From the NCBI RefSeq assembly GCF_015711605.1, contig NZ_JABTEZ010000002.1, positions 248,001 to 312,000 of the forward strand: 64,000 nt of DNA. The letters are read 5' to 3'. The notes under the pieces were generated by a model. The model did not search any database. It was not told the origin of the DNA and saw only the letters and a list, made by a program, of their open reading frames with translations. The DNA comes from Planomonospora sp. ID67723. GTDB lineage: Bacteria > Actinomycetota > Actinomycetes > Streptosporangiales > Streptosporangiaceae. The position numbers and the translations under genes are program-made. Below, piece after piece: positions 9,936-19,098 of this stretch. Each line of letters begins with the position of its first letter. Position 1 is the stretch's first letter.

Positions 9936-10151
9936 TCAGCGCCGGGAGGGGCGGCGGGTGCGGGGCCTGCCCTCGCGCGGCTGCCGGGCCTGTGCGGCGT
10001 GCCGCTCGGAGCGCTCGGCCTTCTCCTTCTGCACGGCGAGGCGCAGGTTCTTGAGGAACTCGCGGCGCCTGGCCCTGCGTCCGGCCTTCTCCGCGGGGGT
10101 GAGCTTGAGCGCCGAGGCGAGCAGGACGCCGATGAGGGGGAGTTTCACCAT
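9936..10151 (-). CDS. Small basic protein of unknown function
   Basis: 71 residues from ATG 10151 (MVKLPLIGVLLASALKL). A short hydrophobic N-terminus is followed by a strongly basic, Arg/Lys-rich helix with a possible coiled coil (REFLKNLRLAVQKEKAERSERHAAQ) and an Arg/Pro tail. It looks like a small peripheral membrane or nucleic-acid-binding protein, but I do not recognise a family. Its Arg/Pro-rich tail could also reflect GC-rich codons, so its reality is likely but not certain. Confidence 0.5.
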   Translation of the reverse strand: MVKLPLIGVLLASALKLTPAEKAGRRARRREFLKNLRLAVQKEKAERSERHAAQARQPREGRPRTRRPSRR

Positions 10152-10345
10152 GCCCCGAGTCTCACCCGCCGTGGCGGAGACTTCCAGGCCCAGAACGCGT
10201 CCGTGACGGCCGGGGTCCGTGACGGTCGTGGTGCGCACGGCCTTGCGCCCCATGGCCGCGGGAGGGCTCCCGGCGGGCGGCTCGCGTCCGCCTGCCGGGG
10301 ACGCGCCCGGGGGTGCGCACGGTCAGGGGGCCCCATACTGGGGGC

Positions 10346-10540
10346 ATGCGTCTGTCAGAGTTCTGGAAGCGGATGAAGCTCCACTTCGGCGACTCCTACG
10401 CCGAGTCGTGGGCCCGCGACTACGTCATCGCCGACCTGGGCGGGCGGACCGTGATCCAGGCGCTGGCCGACGGTGTCGCGGCCAAGGAGGTCTGGCACGC
10501 GGTGTGCGGGGTGACGGACGTGGCCGCCCGGCTGCGCTGA
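10346..10540 (+). CDS. DUF3046 family protein
   Basis: 64 residues beginning MRLSEFWKRMKLHFGDSYAESWARD, with the LADGVAAKEVWHAVC segment typical of DUF3046. This small protein of unknown function is encoded just upstream of recA in many actinobacteria, and it is so placed here, 694 bp before recA. Upstream ATG/GTG codons exist, but conserved sequence starts at this ATG. Confidence 0.85.
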   Translation: MRLSEFWKRMKLHFGDSYAESWARDYVIADLGGRTVIQALADGVAAKEVWHAVCGVTDVAARLR

Positions 10541-10572
10541 GGCAGGTGCGCTGGGGCAGGTGCGCTGGGGCG
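10531..10572. repeat. Three 14-bp tandem copies at the DUF3046 stop
   Basis: Three head-to-tail copies of a 14-nt unit (GGTGCGCTGGGGCA type). The first is slightly diverged and includes the DUF3046 stop codon. Two other 14-nt tandem repeats, of different sequence, lie at 24651 and 27209. Confidence 0.8.
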
Positions 10573-10663
10573 GGCGATCGCCCCGGGGTGCGGCGTCCGG
10601 GGAGGGGGAGGTCCGGGGGAGGTCCGGTGCGCGGCATCCGCGCCGGGACGCGCCCCGCCGGGC

Positions 10664-10939
10664 TCAGGGGACCGGGGCGCCGGCCAGGAGCTGTTTGACG
10701 GACTCGGCCACCTGGGCGGGATGGGCGGTGCCCTCCTGGCCGTCGGGGGACCACAGGTAGAGCCAGCCCTCCTTGGCCGGTGTGGCGAAGACGATCGTCT
10801 GCTTGCCGGAGCTCGGGTGCCAGACCCACAGCACGGGGTCGTCGCCTCCCAGCATCCGGCTGACCATCCCCCGGTCGGGCAGCTCGGCGGCCAGGGACTC
10901 GAGATGGGTCAACCGTTGCTGGGTGAACGTGTCGGTCAC
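10664..10939 (-). CDS. Conserved hypothetical protein, 91 aa
   Basis: MTDTFTQQRLTHLESLAAEL starts the protein; a central part rich in Trp follows (VLWVWHPSSGK, GWLYLWSPDGQ). It is small and soluble, with no signal peptide or membrane segment. I do not recognise the family. The codon pattern is typical of a real high-GC gene. It is divergent from recA. Confidence 0.6.
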   Translation of the reverse strand: MTDTFTQQRLTHLESLAAELPDRGMVSRMLGGDDPVLWVWHPSSGKQTIVFATPAKEGWLYLWSPDGQEGTAHPAQVAESVKQLLAGAPVP

Positions 10940-11109
10940 GTCGTTGTCACCTCGGAGTCACCTCGAAATTGTTTCGGCCCCAGCATTCCCACAGGTCAGC
11001 CCGGTGACACCAGGTTCGACGGAATGCCCGCAAATGTCGTCTCGCAGGCCGGGGCCGTACGCCGTCCGGCCCCGGGGGCGCCGAGACGCGCGGTGCCGTT
11101 GAGCCGCGA

Positions 11110-11132
11110 TCGAACAGTCGTTCGGCTATATT
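11110..11132 (+). promoter_or_regulatory. LexA (SOS) box and -10 element of recA
   Basis: TCGAAC-AGTC-GTTCGG at 11110-11125 matches the actinobacterial/Bacillus-type SOS box (TCGAAC-N4-GTTCGA) with one mismatch in the last base. The -10-like TATATT follows at 11127-11132. LexA bound here would block RNA polymerase, so recA should be induced by DNA damage. No good -35 lies at the usual distance. The leader to the recA ATG is about 95 nt. Confidence 0.8.
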
Positions 11133-11234
11133 GAACGTGCCATCCCTCGTGGCGTGCTCTCCGGAAAATGTCGGTGGCACCCCGTAGCTTTCTGGCAACA
11201 CCGATTCGACCCGCAACCCTCCAGGGGGCTCCCA

Positions 11235-12344
11235 ATGGCAGCTAACGACCGCGAGAAGGCGCTCGAGACCGCGCTCGCTCAGATCGAGCGGCAGTTCGGC
11301 AAGGGCTCCGTCATGCGTCTCGGCGACGAGACCCGTGCGCCCATCGAAGTGATCCCGACCGGTTCCATCGCGCTCGACGTCGCCCTCGGCATCGGCGGGT
11401 TCCCGCGTGGCCGCATCGTCGAGGTCTATGGTCCGGAGTCCTCCGGCAAGACCACCGTCGCCCTGCACGCGGTGGCCAACGCCCAGCGCGGCGGCGGCAT
11501 CGCCGCGTTCATCGACGCCGAGCACGCCCTCGACCCGGAATACGCCAAGAAGCTGGGCGTCGACACCGACGCGCTGCTGGTCTCCCAGCCCGACACCGGT
11601 GAGCAGGCGCTGGAGATCGCCGACATGCTGATCCGGTCCGGCGCCGTCGACCTGCTGGTCATCGACTCGGTCGCGGCCCTGGTGCCGAAGGCCGAGATCG
11701 AGGGCGAGATGGGCGACAGCCACGTCGGTCTCCAGGCCCGCCTGATGTCCCAGGCCCTGCGCAAGGTCGCCGGCGCGCTCAACAACACCGGCACCACCGC
11801 GATCTTCATCAACCAGCTCCGCGAGAAGATCGGCGTCATGTTCGGCTCGCCCGAGACGACGACCGGTGGAAAGGCGCTGAAGTTCTACGCCTCGGTCCGC
11901 CTCGACATCCGCCGCATCGAGACGCTGAAGGACGGCACCGAGGCGGTCGGCAACCGCACCAGGGTGAAGGTCGTCAAGAACAAGATGGCCCCGCCCTTCC
12001 GCGTGGCCGACTTCGACATCCTCTACGGCGTCGGCATCTCCCGTGAGGGCGGCCTGATCGACATGGGCGTCGAGCACGGCTTCGTCCGCAAGTCCGGCGC
12101 CTGGTACACCTACGAGGGCGACCAGCTCGGCCAGGGCAAGGAGAACGCTCGCAACTTCCTGCGCAACCACCCGGACATGGCGAACGAGATCGAGAAGAAG
12201 ATCAAGGAGAAGCTCGGCGTCGGCCCCCGCGTCGACGCACCCGTCTCCCCGCCGCCCGCCGCCGCCCCGGCGGCTCCGGCCGCTCCCGCCGCCTCGGGCC
12301 GTGGTTCCAAGGCGGCTGCCGCCCCCAAGCCGGGCGACGTCTGA
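11235..12344 (+). CDS. recA: Recombinase RecA
   Basis: 369 residues. The N-terminus [29 protein letters not shown] is followed by Walker A GPESSGKT near residues 67-75, the catalytic Glu in [11 protein letters not shown], Walker [11 protein letters not shown], loop L2 with [21 protein letters not shown], and the C-terminal domain. The last ~45 residues are an Ala/Pro-rich tail. It promotes strand exchange and LexA cleavage. ATG 11235 has GGGGG-rich sequence 8-12 nt upstream. An SOS box precedes it and recX follows 12 bp downstream. Confidence 0.99.
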   Translation: MAANDREKALETALAQIERQFGKGSVMRLGDETRAPIEVIPTGSIALDVALGIGGFPRGRIVEVYGPESSGKTTVALHAVANAQRGGGIAAFIDAEHALDPEYAKKLGVDTDALLVSQPDTGEQALEIADMLIRSGAVDLLVIDSVAALVPKAEIEGEMGDSHVGLQARLMSQALRKVAGALNNTGTTAIFINQLREKIGVMFGSPETTTGGKALKFYASVRLDIRRIETLKDGTEAVGNRTRVKVVKNKMAPPFRVADFDILYGVGISREGGLIDMGVEHGFVRKSGAWYTYEGDQLGQGKENARNFLRNHPDMANEIEKKIKEKLGVGPRVDAPVSPPPAAAPAAPAAPAASGRGSKAAAAPKPGDV

Positions 12345-12356
12345 TCCGGGTGATCG

Positions 12357-13361
12357 GTGGTGAAGGGACCTGACTCCGGTCCGGCCGACGCGGCCGGGTC
12401 GCGAGACTGGGGTGCCTGGCCCGATCTGCCCGAGTCCGGAACCTCCGGCCGGGGCGACCGGCCGAGCCGTTCGCGGGGCGATCGCCCGGGGGCGTGGGAG
12501 GCGTTCACCGCCGGAGCGGGCTCCGGCGGTGGTTCTGGACCGCGGGAGGGCTCCGGGCCGGAGGGCGGTGCGGAGGATGTTCCCGGCGGCGCGCGACGCC
12601 GCGGTTCACGGCGTGCCGCCGAGCGCTCGAAGGGCGACGCGGCCGGTTCGGCATGGCGCCGTCCCGGAGGCGCGGCCGGGGAGGGCCCGGAGGAGCCGTC
12701 CGGAGACGACGCCGGGAACATACCCGGGGAGAACTCCGCGAGACCGTCCAGGGGAACCTCCCGACGGGCCTCCGGAGGAAGGTCCGGGGGCTTCCTGCCC
12801 GACGGGCCGGTGGAGGGGTCTCCGGCGAGCCGGGGGCCCGAGGCCGATCCGCAGGCGGTGGCGAGGGCGATCTGCCTGCGGCTGCTGACCATGGCGCCGC
12901 GCACCCGAGCCCAGCTCGCGGAGGCGCTGCGCAGGCGAGAGGTGCCCGAGGAGGCGGCCGAGGCCGTGCTGGAGCGGTTCTCCGAGGTCGGGTTGATCGA
13001 CGATGAGGCGTTCGCCGCCGCGTGGGTGAGCTCGCGCCATGCAGGGAAGGGACTGGCCCGGCGGGCGCTGGCCTCGGAGCTCCGGCGGCGCGGCGTCGAG
13101 GAGGACACGGTCAAGGAGGCGGTCGAGCAACTCGACCCCGAGGAGGAGGCGGAGACCGCCCGCAGGCTCGTGGCCCGCAGGCTCTCCTCCACCCGGGGGC
13201 TGGAACCGGCCGCCAGGACGCGCAGGCTCGCGGGCATGCTCGCCCGCAAGGGATACGGGCCCGGACTGGCCTTCCGTGTCATCCGTGAGGCCCTGGAGAG
13301 CGAGGAGCCGCAGAGCGCGGTGTTTCCGGAGGAGCCGGATTATCCGCTCGACTCGCCATAG
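12357..13361 (+). CDS. recX: Regulatory protein RecX with long disordered N-terminal extension
   Basis: 334 residues from GTG 12357, 12 bp after recA and in the same transcription unit. The RecX domain starts only at about residue 164 (ADPQAVARAICLRLLTMAPRTRAQL). It has the expected three-helix repeats, including VGLIDDEAFAAAWVSSR and GLARRALASELRRRG. The first ~163 residues are Gly/Ser/Pro/Arg-rich and probably unfolded. RecX caps and regulates RecA filaments. A later start inside the extension is possible, but the frame stays open with normal third-position GC and no strong internal ribosome binding site is seen. Confidence 0.92.
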   Translation: MVKGPDSGPADAAGSRDWGAWPDLPESGTSGRGDRPSRSRGDRPGAWEAFTAGAGSGGGSGPREGSGPEGGAEDVPGGARRRGSRRAAERSKGDAAGSAWRRPGGAAGEGPEEPSGDDAGNIPGENSARPSRGTSRRASGGRSGGFLPDGPVEGSPASRGPEADPQAVARAICLRLLTMAPRTRAQLAEALRRREVPEEAAEAVLERFSEVGLIDDEAFAAAWVSSRHAGKGLARRALASELRRRGVEEDTVKEAVEQLDPEEEAETARRLVARRLSSTRGLEPAARTRRLAGMLARKGYGPGLAFRVIREALESEEPQSAVFPEEPDYPLDSP

Positions 13362-13653
13362 TGCGGTCCCAACGCGTGCGTTCGTGGGGCTTTCGTGCCT
13401 TGCCCGTGACCACTTTGACGCTTAATCTCGACGGCAGTGAGGAGTTACTCCGCGCAGCGCGGATTGTCATAACGGTGAACTACGGACGAGCAGACTTGGC
13501 GGCGCGGGCAGGCGGAATGCCGGTGGGAGGAGCCGGCGCGGCGCCGGTCCGCGGTTGATATCTGTCCTGGTGGCGACACCGCTCGGACTATTCGTGCCGT
13601 GCGTGTGACCCTCGCGTGCTCGATATCGGCGACGCGAGGAGGGCGGGGCACGC

Positions 13654-15339
13654 ATGGAGCCCGTTGTGGTGATCGTGCTGGCAGGGGCAATGGTGGTTCT
13701 TGCCGGAGTGACGATAACCGCGCTGGTCGTCCTGCTGCGCCGTACCGGAGGGATGACGGGCACGCCGATCGGTCCCTCTTCCGAGCAGCTGGCCGAGATC
13801 CAGGGTGAGCTGGAGGAGGCCAGACGCGAGGCGGTCGAGATCCGGGCCAGGGCCGAACAGGAGGCCGGGGAGCTCTTCCGCCGCTCCGAGCAGCAGGCCG
13901 CGGAGGCCAGGCGCCGTTCGGAGCAGGAGGCCGAGGCGATCCTGCGCCGCTCCGAGGCAGCCGCGGAGAGCGCCGCGCAGCTGCGCAAAGAGGTCGAGGC
14001 CGAGAGCCAGGTGCTCAAATACGAGCTCAAGGAGCTCCGCTCCGATCTGGAGCGGCGGGAGAACCGGCTGGCCGAGCGCGAGCAGCGGCTCGACGAGGAG
14101 GCCAGGCGCCAGGCCGAGCGGGCGCGCAAGCTCGCCGAGACCGAGACCGAGCTGGCCGACCGCCGCGAGGCGCTCGACAGGCTCGCCCAGGAGCGCAGGA
14201 CCGTCCTGGAGCGGGTGGCCGGGCTCACCAGCGGGCAGGCCAAGTCCGAGCTCGTCCGGGAGATCGAGAACCAGGCCAAGCGCGAGGCCGCGCTGATCGT
14301 CCGGGAGATCGAGAGCGAGGCCCGCAAGGAGGGCGAGAAGCGCGCCACCAAGATCGTCACTTTGGCGGTGCAGCGCGTGGCCGCCGAGCAGACCGCCGAG
14401 TCCGTGGTTAGCGTCCTGCACCTGCCGGGTGACGAGATGAAGGGCCGCATCATCGGTCGCGAGGGCCGCAACATCCGCGCCTTCGAGTCGACGACCGGCG
14501 TCAACCTGATCATCGACGACACCCCCGAGGCGGTGCTGCTGTCGTGCTTCGACCCGGTCCGCCGTGAGACCGCCCGGCTGACCCTGGAGAAGCTCGTCCT
14601 CGACGGCCGCATCCACCCGCAGCGCATCGAGGACGCCTACGAGCGCAGCCGGGCCGAGGTCCAGGAACTGTGCGTGCGCGCGGGCGAGGACGCCTTGGTG
14701 GAGCTCGGCATCACCGAGATGCACCCTGAGCTGATCACCCTGCTCGGCCAGCTCCGCTACCGCACCTCCTACGGCCAGAACGTGCTCGGCCACCTCGTGG
14801 AGTCCGCGCACATCGCCGGGATCATGGCCGCCGAGCTGCGGCTGGACCAGATGCTGCTCAAGCGTTGCACGCTGCTGCACGACATCGGCAAGGCCCTGAC
14901 CCACGAGGTCGAGGGCAGCCACGCGCTGATCGGCGCGGAGATCGCCCGCCGGTACGGCGAGCACGAGGACGTGGTCCACGCGATCGAGGCGCACCACAAC
15001 GAGGTGGAGGTCCGCACGGTCGAGGCGGTCCTCACGCAGGCCGCGGACGCGATCAGCGGTGGCCGCCCGGGCGCGCGGCGCGAGTCGTTGGAGGCCTACG
15101 TCAAGCGGCTGGAGCGGCTGGAGGAGATCGCCCAGTCCTACACGGGCGTGGAGAAGGTCTTCGCCATGCAGGCGGGCCGCGAGATCCGGGTCATGGTGAA
15201 GCCCGACTCCGTCGACGACATCCAGGCGTCGGTGATCGCCCGCGACGTGGCCAAGCAGGTGGAGGAGGAGCTCACCTACCCGGGCCAGATCCGGATCACG
15301 GTCGTCCGCGAGTCCCGCGCCACCGAGTTCGCCCGCTAG
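13654..15339 (+). CDS. rny: Ribonuclease Y
   Basis: 561 residues. An N-terminal membrane anchor (about 4-28) precedes a long charged coiled coil (about 40-250, many Glu/Arg/Ala with heptad-like spacing). A KH RNA-binding domain begins at GRIIGREGRNIRAFE, and an HD domain carries the metal-binding HDIGKALTHEVEGSHALIG near residue 409 and EAHHNEV. This is the usual RNase Y order; the enzyme starts mRNA decay at the membrane. A GAGGAGG-type ribosome binding site lies upstream. The 292 bp between recX and this gene hold no other ORF I trust. Confidence 0.96.
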   Translation: MEPVVVIVLAGAMVVLAGVTITALVVLLRRTGGMTGTPIGPSSEQLAEIQGELEEARREAVEIRARAEQEAGELFRRSEQQAAEARRRSEQEAEAILRRSEAAAESAAQLRKEVEAESQVLKYELKELRSDLERRENRLAEREQRLDEEARRQAERARKLAETETELADRREALDRLAQERRTVLERVAGLTSGQAKSELVREIENQAKREAALIVREIESEARKEGEKRATKIVTLAVQRVAAEQTAESVVSVLHLPGDEMKGRIIGREGRNIRAFESTTGVNLIIDDTPEAVLLSCFDPVRRETARLTLEKLVLDGRIHPQRIEDAYERSRAEVQELCVRAGEDALVELGITEMHPELITLLGQLRYRTSYGQNVLGHLVESAHIAGIMAAELRLDQMLLKRCTLLHDIGKALTHEVEGSHALIGAEIARRYGEHEDVVHAIEAHHNEVEVRTVEAVLTQAADAISGGRPGARRESLEAYVKRLERLEEIAQSYTGVEKVFAMQAGREIRVMVKPDSVDDIQASVIARDVAKQVEEELTYPGQIRITVVRESRATEFAR

Positions 15340-15345
15340 GCGGGC

Positions 15346-17307
15346 TCAGACGCGGAAGAGCTGCTGGTAGAAGGCGAGCTCGGTGGCCAGGGCCGCGCTG
15401 CGGGTCTCGGCGCGGCGGAAGCCGTGCGACTCGCCCTCGAACGTGAGGTAGGTGCAGGGCACCCCGCGTTCGGCCAGCGCGTCGGCGAAGGCCTGCGACT
15501 GGGACGGGGGGACCACGGGATCGGCCAGGCCCTGCAGCAGGAGCATGGGGCAGCGCACCCCGGCGACCTGGCCGAGGGGTTCGCGGGAGCCGTACAGGAC
15601 GGGGTCCTCGGGTCCGACCAGCCACTCGACGTAGCGGGACTCGAAGTCGTGGGTGCCCTCGGCGAACGGGCCGAGAGCGCTCACCCCGTAGTAGGAGACG
15701 CCGCCGGCGAACACGTCGGAGGCCGCGCAGGCCGCCATGACGGTCCAGCCTCCGGCGCTGCCGCCCCGGATCGCGATCCGCGCCGGATCGGCCAGTCCTT
15801 CCTCCGCCAGCCACTCGGCCGCCGCGATCGAGTCCTCCACGTCGACCACGCCCCACTGGCCGCGCAGCCGGTCGCGGTAGGCGCGGCCGTAGCCGGTGGA
15901 GCCGCCGTAGTTGACGTCGATCACGCCGATGCCCCGGCTGGTGAGGAAGGCCTTCTTCAGGTCGAGCGCCGTCGTGCTGTGCCCGGTCGGGCCGCCGTGG
16001 GCGAACACGACGTAGGGCGGCGCGCCGTCACCGGTGACCTCCGGATTCGACGGCGGGTAGACGAAGGCGTGCACCCGGCGGCCGAACCGCCCCTGGATCT
16101 CCACGGCCCGGGGGACCGGCAGGTAGGCGACGTCGGGCAGCTCGTCGATATCGCGCCGGAGCCCCTCCACCCTCCCGGTCACGGTGTCCACCCGGACGAC
16201 CGACTGGGGCACCGCCGGGCCGTACCCGATCCCGGCGATCGTGCGCCCGTCCGCTGCCAGCACCGGGGACCAGCCGTCGTAGGGCACGTCGAGGTCGGTC
16301 AGCGTGCCGCCGTCGGGGTCGAGGATGCCCAGCCGCAGGTCTCCCTGGCCGTGCAGGACCGCGAGCCGTCCGTCGTCCAGCACGGTGTACGGCGCGCCGC
16401 CGAGCTGCCAGAGCGGACCGGCGAACTCCTCCTCGGCGGGGTAGAGCGCCTGGGAGGACGTGCCGTACATCCCGATCTGGTAGAGGTTCCACCAGCCCGA
16501 CCAGTCGGAGATCAGATAGAGGTTGCGGTCGTCGCGCCACTGCGGGGCGAGCACGGACTCGGTGGAACCGCCCTTGACGGTCCAGGAGTGGCCGTCGGCC
16601 AGGCGGGTGATCCGCAGCTCGGTGCCGTTCCACGGCATGCGGGGGTGGTTCCAGCAGATGTAGGCCAGGTGCCCGCCGTCGGGGGAGATCGCCAGGGAGG
16701 CGTAGAAGTCGCTCCCGCCGACCCGTTCGCGGGGCTCGGCGCCGCCGTGCAGGGGGATGGAGACGATCGACCGGCTGACCTTGCCGTTGTGGTGCCGCTC
16801 CTGCACGCACCAGATCTGCCCGTCGTGGACGATCAGATCGGCGTAGCGGAGCCCGGCCTCGACCTCGGGCTCCGGGGTGATCGGCCTGGGCTCGGCACCC
16901 GGAGCCAGCAGGTAGAGCCGCTGGTCGGCCAGGTTCGCGAAGACGACGCTCGCGCCGGCACCCTCACTGTGGCCCTCGCTGTGGCCCTCGCTGTGACCCT
17001 CACGGGGACTCCCATCGGGCCCCTCGGCGTGGTCCTCACCGGGAACCACCACGTAGGAGCGCCCGCCGTACTCGTGCACGCGGGTCCTGGCACTCCACGG
17101 CGCCGACAGCAGCTCACGGCGTGTGCCGTCGGCGCTCCGGTGCATGATCGTGGTCCGCCCGCCTTCGGCGGGCCGGTCCTCGCTCCACCACACCTCCTCG
17201 CCCAGCACGGTCGGAAAGGCCAGGTTCAGTCCCGAACGGGCGACCTGGGAGGTGGAGACGGGAGAGGGCCAGGCGGCGTACGGCAGGACATCACGCTCTG
17301 CGGGCAT
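15346..17307 (-). CDS. S9 family prolyl oligopeptidase/acyl-aminoacyl peptidase
   Basis: 653 residues from ATG 17307. The first ~390 residues are beta-propeller-like repeats (ITRLADGHSWTVKGG, LYLISDWSGWWNLYQI). The C-terminal part is an alpha/beta hydrolase with nucleophile Ser in GGSAGGW (near residue 517), Asp in GLADPVVPP and His in GESHGF. No signal peptide is seen, so it is probably a cytoplasmic peptidase. An in-frame 12-nt repeat near 16965-17005 encodes EGHS three times within a loop. It converges with rny, with six bases between the stop codons. Confidence 0.92.
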   Translation of the reverse strand: MPAERDVLPYAAWPSPVSTSQVARSGLNLAFPTVLGEEVWWSEDRPAEGGRTTIMHRSADGTRRELLSAPWSARTRVHEYGGRSYVVVPGEDHAEGPDGSPREGHSEGHSEGHSEGAGASVVFANLADQRLYLLAPGAEPRPITPEPEVEAGLRYADLIVHDGQIWCVQERHHNGKVSRSIVSIPLHGGAEPRERVGGSDFYASLAISPDGGHLAYICWNHPRMPWNGTELRITRLADGHSWTVKGGSTESVLAPQWRDDRNLYLISDWSGWWNLYQIGMYGTSSQALYPAEEEFAGPLWQLGGAPYTVLDDGRLAVLHGQGDLRLGILDPDGGTLTDLDVPYDGWSPVLAADGRTIAGIGYGPAVPQSVVRVDTVTGRVEGLRRDIDELPDVAYLPVPRAVEIQGRFGRRVHAFVYPPSNPEVTGDGAPPYVVFAHGGPTGHSTTALDLKKAFLTSRGIGVIDVNYGGSTGYGRAYRDRLRGQWGVVDVEDSIAAAEWLAEEGLADPARIAIRGGSAGGWTVMAACAASDVFAGGVSYYGVSALGPFAEGTHDFESRYVEWLVGPEDPVLYGSREPLGQVAGVRCPMLLLQGLADPVVPPSQSQAFADALAERGVPCTYLTFEGESHGFRRAETRSAALATELAFYQQLFRV

Positions 17308-17427
17308 GACGTAATCCTGCCCGATATCGCGCCGCGTGTCGCCGGTATGAAGCCGATCTCGTGCGGGCGGCGGGCACACGGATCGGGAGCGGACGGCCGT
17401 CCAGCGGAGGACGGCCGTCCCCCCGCC

Positions 17428-18372
17428 TCACGGGTTCGGCGTGCCGTCCCCCACCGGACCCGCGACCGCGGTCGGCGAGTCCGGCCGGGCGACGGGCCGG
17501 GCGGATGTCTTCCTGCTGCGGCGGCTGCGCCGCTCCAGCCAGGTGGCGACGGCGCCGACGGCCAGATTGATGATGATGTAGATGACGGCGATGACGATCA
17601 CCGAGGGGATGATGTTGCTGAAGTTCGAAGGCAGTACCCGTGCCCCCGCGTTCAGCAGGTCCTCGAACGCGACGATGAACCCCAGCGCCGTGTCCTTCAG
17701 CAGCACCACGAGCTGGGCGACGATCGCCGGCATCATGGCGGTGACGGCCTGCGGCAACAGGACCATCCGCATGACCTGGCTCTTGCGCAGGCCGATCGCC
17801 AGCGCCGCCTCGCTCTGGCCGCGGGGGAGGGACAGGATGCCCGCCCGCACGATCTCCGCCAGGACCGAGCCGTTGTACAGCACCAGGCCGACCACCACCG
17901 CGCTGAAGGGCGTCACGGTGAGCCCGAAGAGGAGGCTCGCGCCGAACATGGCAGTGAAGATCATGATGAGCAGCGGGATCGCGCGGAAGAACTCCACCAC
18001 CGCCCCGGCCGGGATGCGGATCCAGGCGTGCTCGGAGAGCCGGGCGATGCCGAAGACGAAGCCGAACGGCACCGCGATCACCGCGGCGACCACGGCCGCG
18101 CTGAGCGTGTTGACCAGGCCGGGGAGGATCAGGTTGGCCCATACGTCGGCCCGCAGGAACGGCGTCCACAGGTCGGCGTCGAGCTGGTTCTTCTCGTCCA
18201 GCTTGGTGAGCATCACATACAGCGCGAACACCACGGCGAGGACGGTCAGCACGGTGTAGACGACATTGCGCGCGCGGGCCCGGGGCCCGGGCGCGTCGTA
18301 GAGGACCGTGGCGCGGTCGGCGCCCGCGACCGGCCTGCGCCCGGCCTTCACCGGCGCCGGTGTCGCCGTCAT
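17428..18372 (-). CDS. gluD: Glutamate-type ABC transporter permease GluD
   Basis: 314 residues. A charged N-terminus is followed by five or more membrane helices and the amino-acid permease EAA loop (RGQSEAALAIGLRKSQVMRMVLLPQA). The C-terminal ~40 residues are basic, then Pro/Gly-rich. It pairs with GluC as the membrane channel of a polar amino acid importer. Its ATG overlaps the gluC stop by 4 bp (ATGA), so the two subunits are translationally coupled. Confidence 0.93.
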   Translation of the reverse strand: MTATPAPVKAGRRPVAGADRATVLYDAPGPRARARNVVYTVLTVLAVVFALYVMLTKLDEKNQLDADLWTPFLRADVWANLILPGLVNTLSAAVVAAVIAVPFGFVFGIARLSEHAWIRIPAGAVVEFFRAIPLLIMIFTAMFGASLLFGLTVTPFSAVVVGLVLYNGSVLAEIVRAGILSLPRGQSEAALAIGLRKSQVMRMVLLPQAVTAMMPAIVAQLVVLLKDTALGFIVAFEDLLNAGARVLPSNFSNIIPSVIVIAVIYIIINLAVGAVATWLERRSRRSRKTSARPVARPDSPTAVAGPVGDGTPNP

Positions 18373-19037
18373 CGGACCACCGCCATCCGCTTGGCCAGCC
18401 AGCCGAACAGCAGGCCGACGGGCAGCGTCAGCACCAGGAATCCCAGGGCGAACCCGAAGAAGATCGGTACGACGGCGTCACCGTGCGCCTCGAAAAGGGT
18501 CTTCATCGTCAGGGAGGCCTCTCCCACGCCGATGGCGGCGGCGATCGTAGTGTTCTTGGTCAGCGCGATCAGGATGCTGCCCAGCGGGGCGATCACCGCG
18601 CGGAACGCCTGGGGCAGCACGATCAGCCGCAGGTTCTGGGCGAAGGTGAGCCCGATGGCGCGGGCTGCCTCCGCCTGGCCCAGCGGCACCGTGTTGATCC
18701 CGGCCCGGATCGACTCGCAGACGAAGGCCGCGGTGTAGGCGGACAGGCCGATGATGGACAGCCACATGGAGTTGGTGGACAGGCTGTCGGAGAAGGAGAC
18801 GTCCAGGACCACGCCGAGCCCCAGCCCGCAGAACACGATCACCAGCGTGAGCGGGGTGTTCCGTATGGCGTTCACGTACACGGTGCCGATCCCGCGCAGG
18901 ATCGGCAGCGGGCTGACCCGCATCGCGGCGAGCAGCGTCCCCAGGATCAGCGCTACCAGCCCGCTGGTCAGCGTGAGCCGGATGGTCAGCCAGAAGGCGT
19001 CCCGGATGACCGGGAACTCCTCGATGAGTGCCTCCAC
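18369..19037 (-). CDS. gluC: Glutamate-type ABC transporter permease GluC
   Basis: 222 residues from GTG 19037, which has GGAGG six to ten bases upstream. Membrane helices and the EAA motif (LGQAEAARAIGLTFAQNLRLIVLPQAFR) mark a His/Glu/Gln-type inner-membrane permease. It lies between the binding protein gene and gluD in the order gluA-gluB-gluC-gluD, as in Corynebacterium and Streptomyces. Confidence 0.93.
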   Translation of the reverse strand: MEALIEEFPVIRDAFWLTIRLTLTSGLVALILGTLLAAMRVSPLPILRGIGTVYVNAIRNTPLTLVIVFCGLGLGVVLDVSFSDSLSTNSMWLSIIGLSAYTAAFVCESIRAGINTVPLGQAEAARAIGLTFAQNLRLIVLPQAFRAVIAPLGSILIALTKNTTIAAAIGVGEASLTMKTLFEAHGDAVVPIFFGFALGFLVLTLPVGLLFGWLAKRMAVVR

Positions 19038-19098
19038 TCATTTCCTCCCACGGCTGCCGGCCGGGGCGCGTCGGCGCCCCGGCCGGTCGATGGCCTGA

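Noticed and set aside
15424-18738. 1104-codon plus-strand ORF over the S9 peptidase and glu permease genes
   Set aside because: It runs opposite to three well-supported genes and has no motif.
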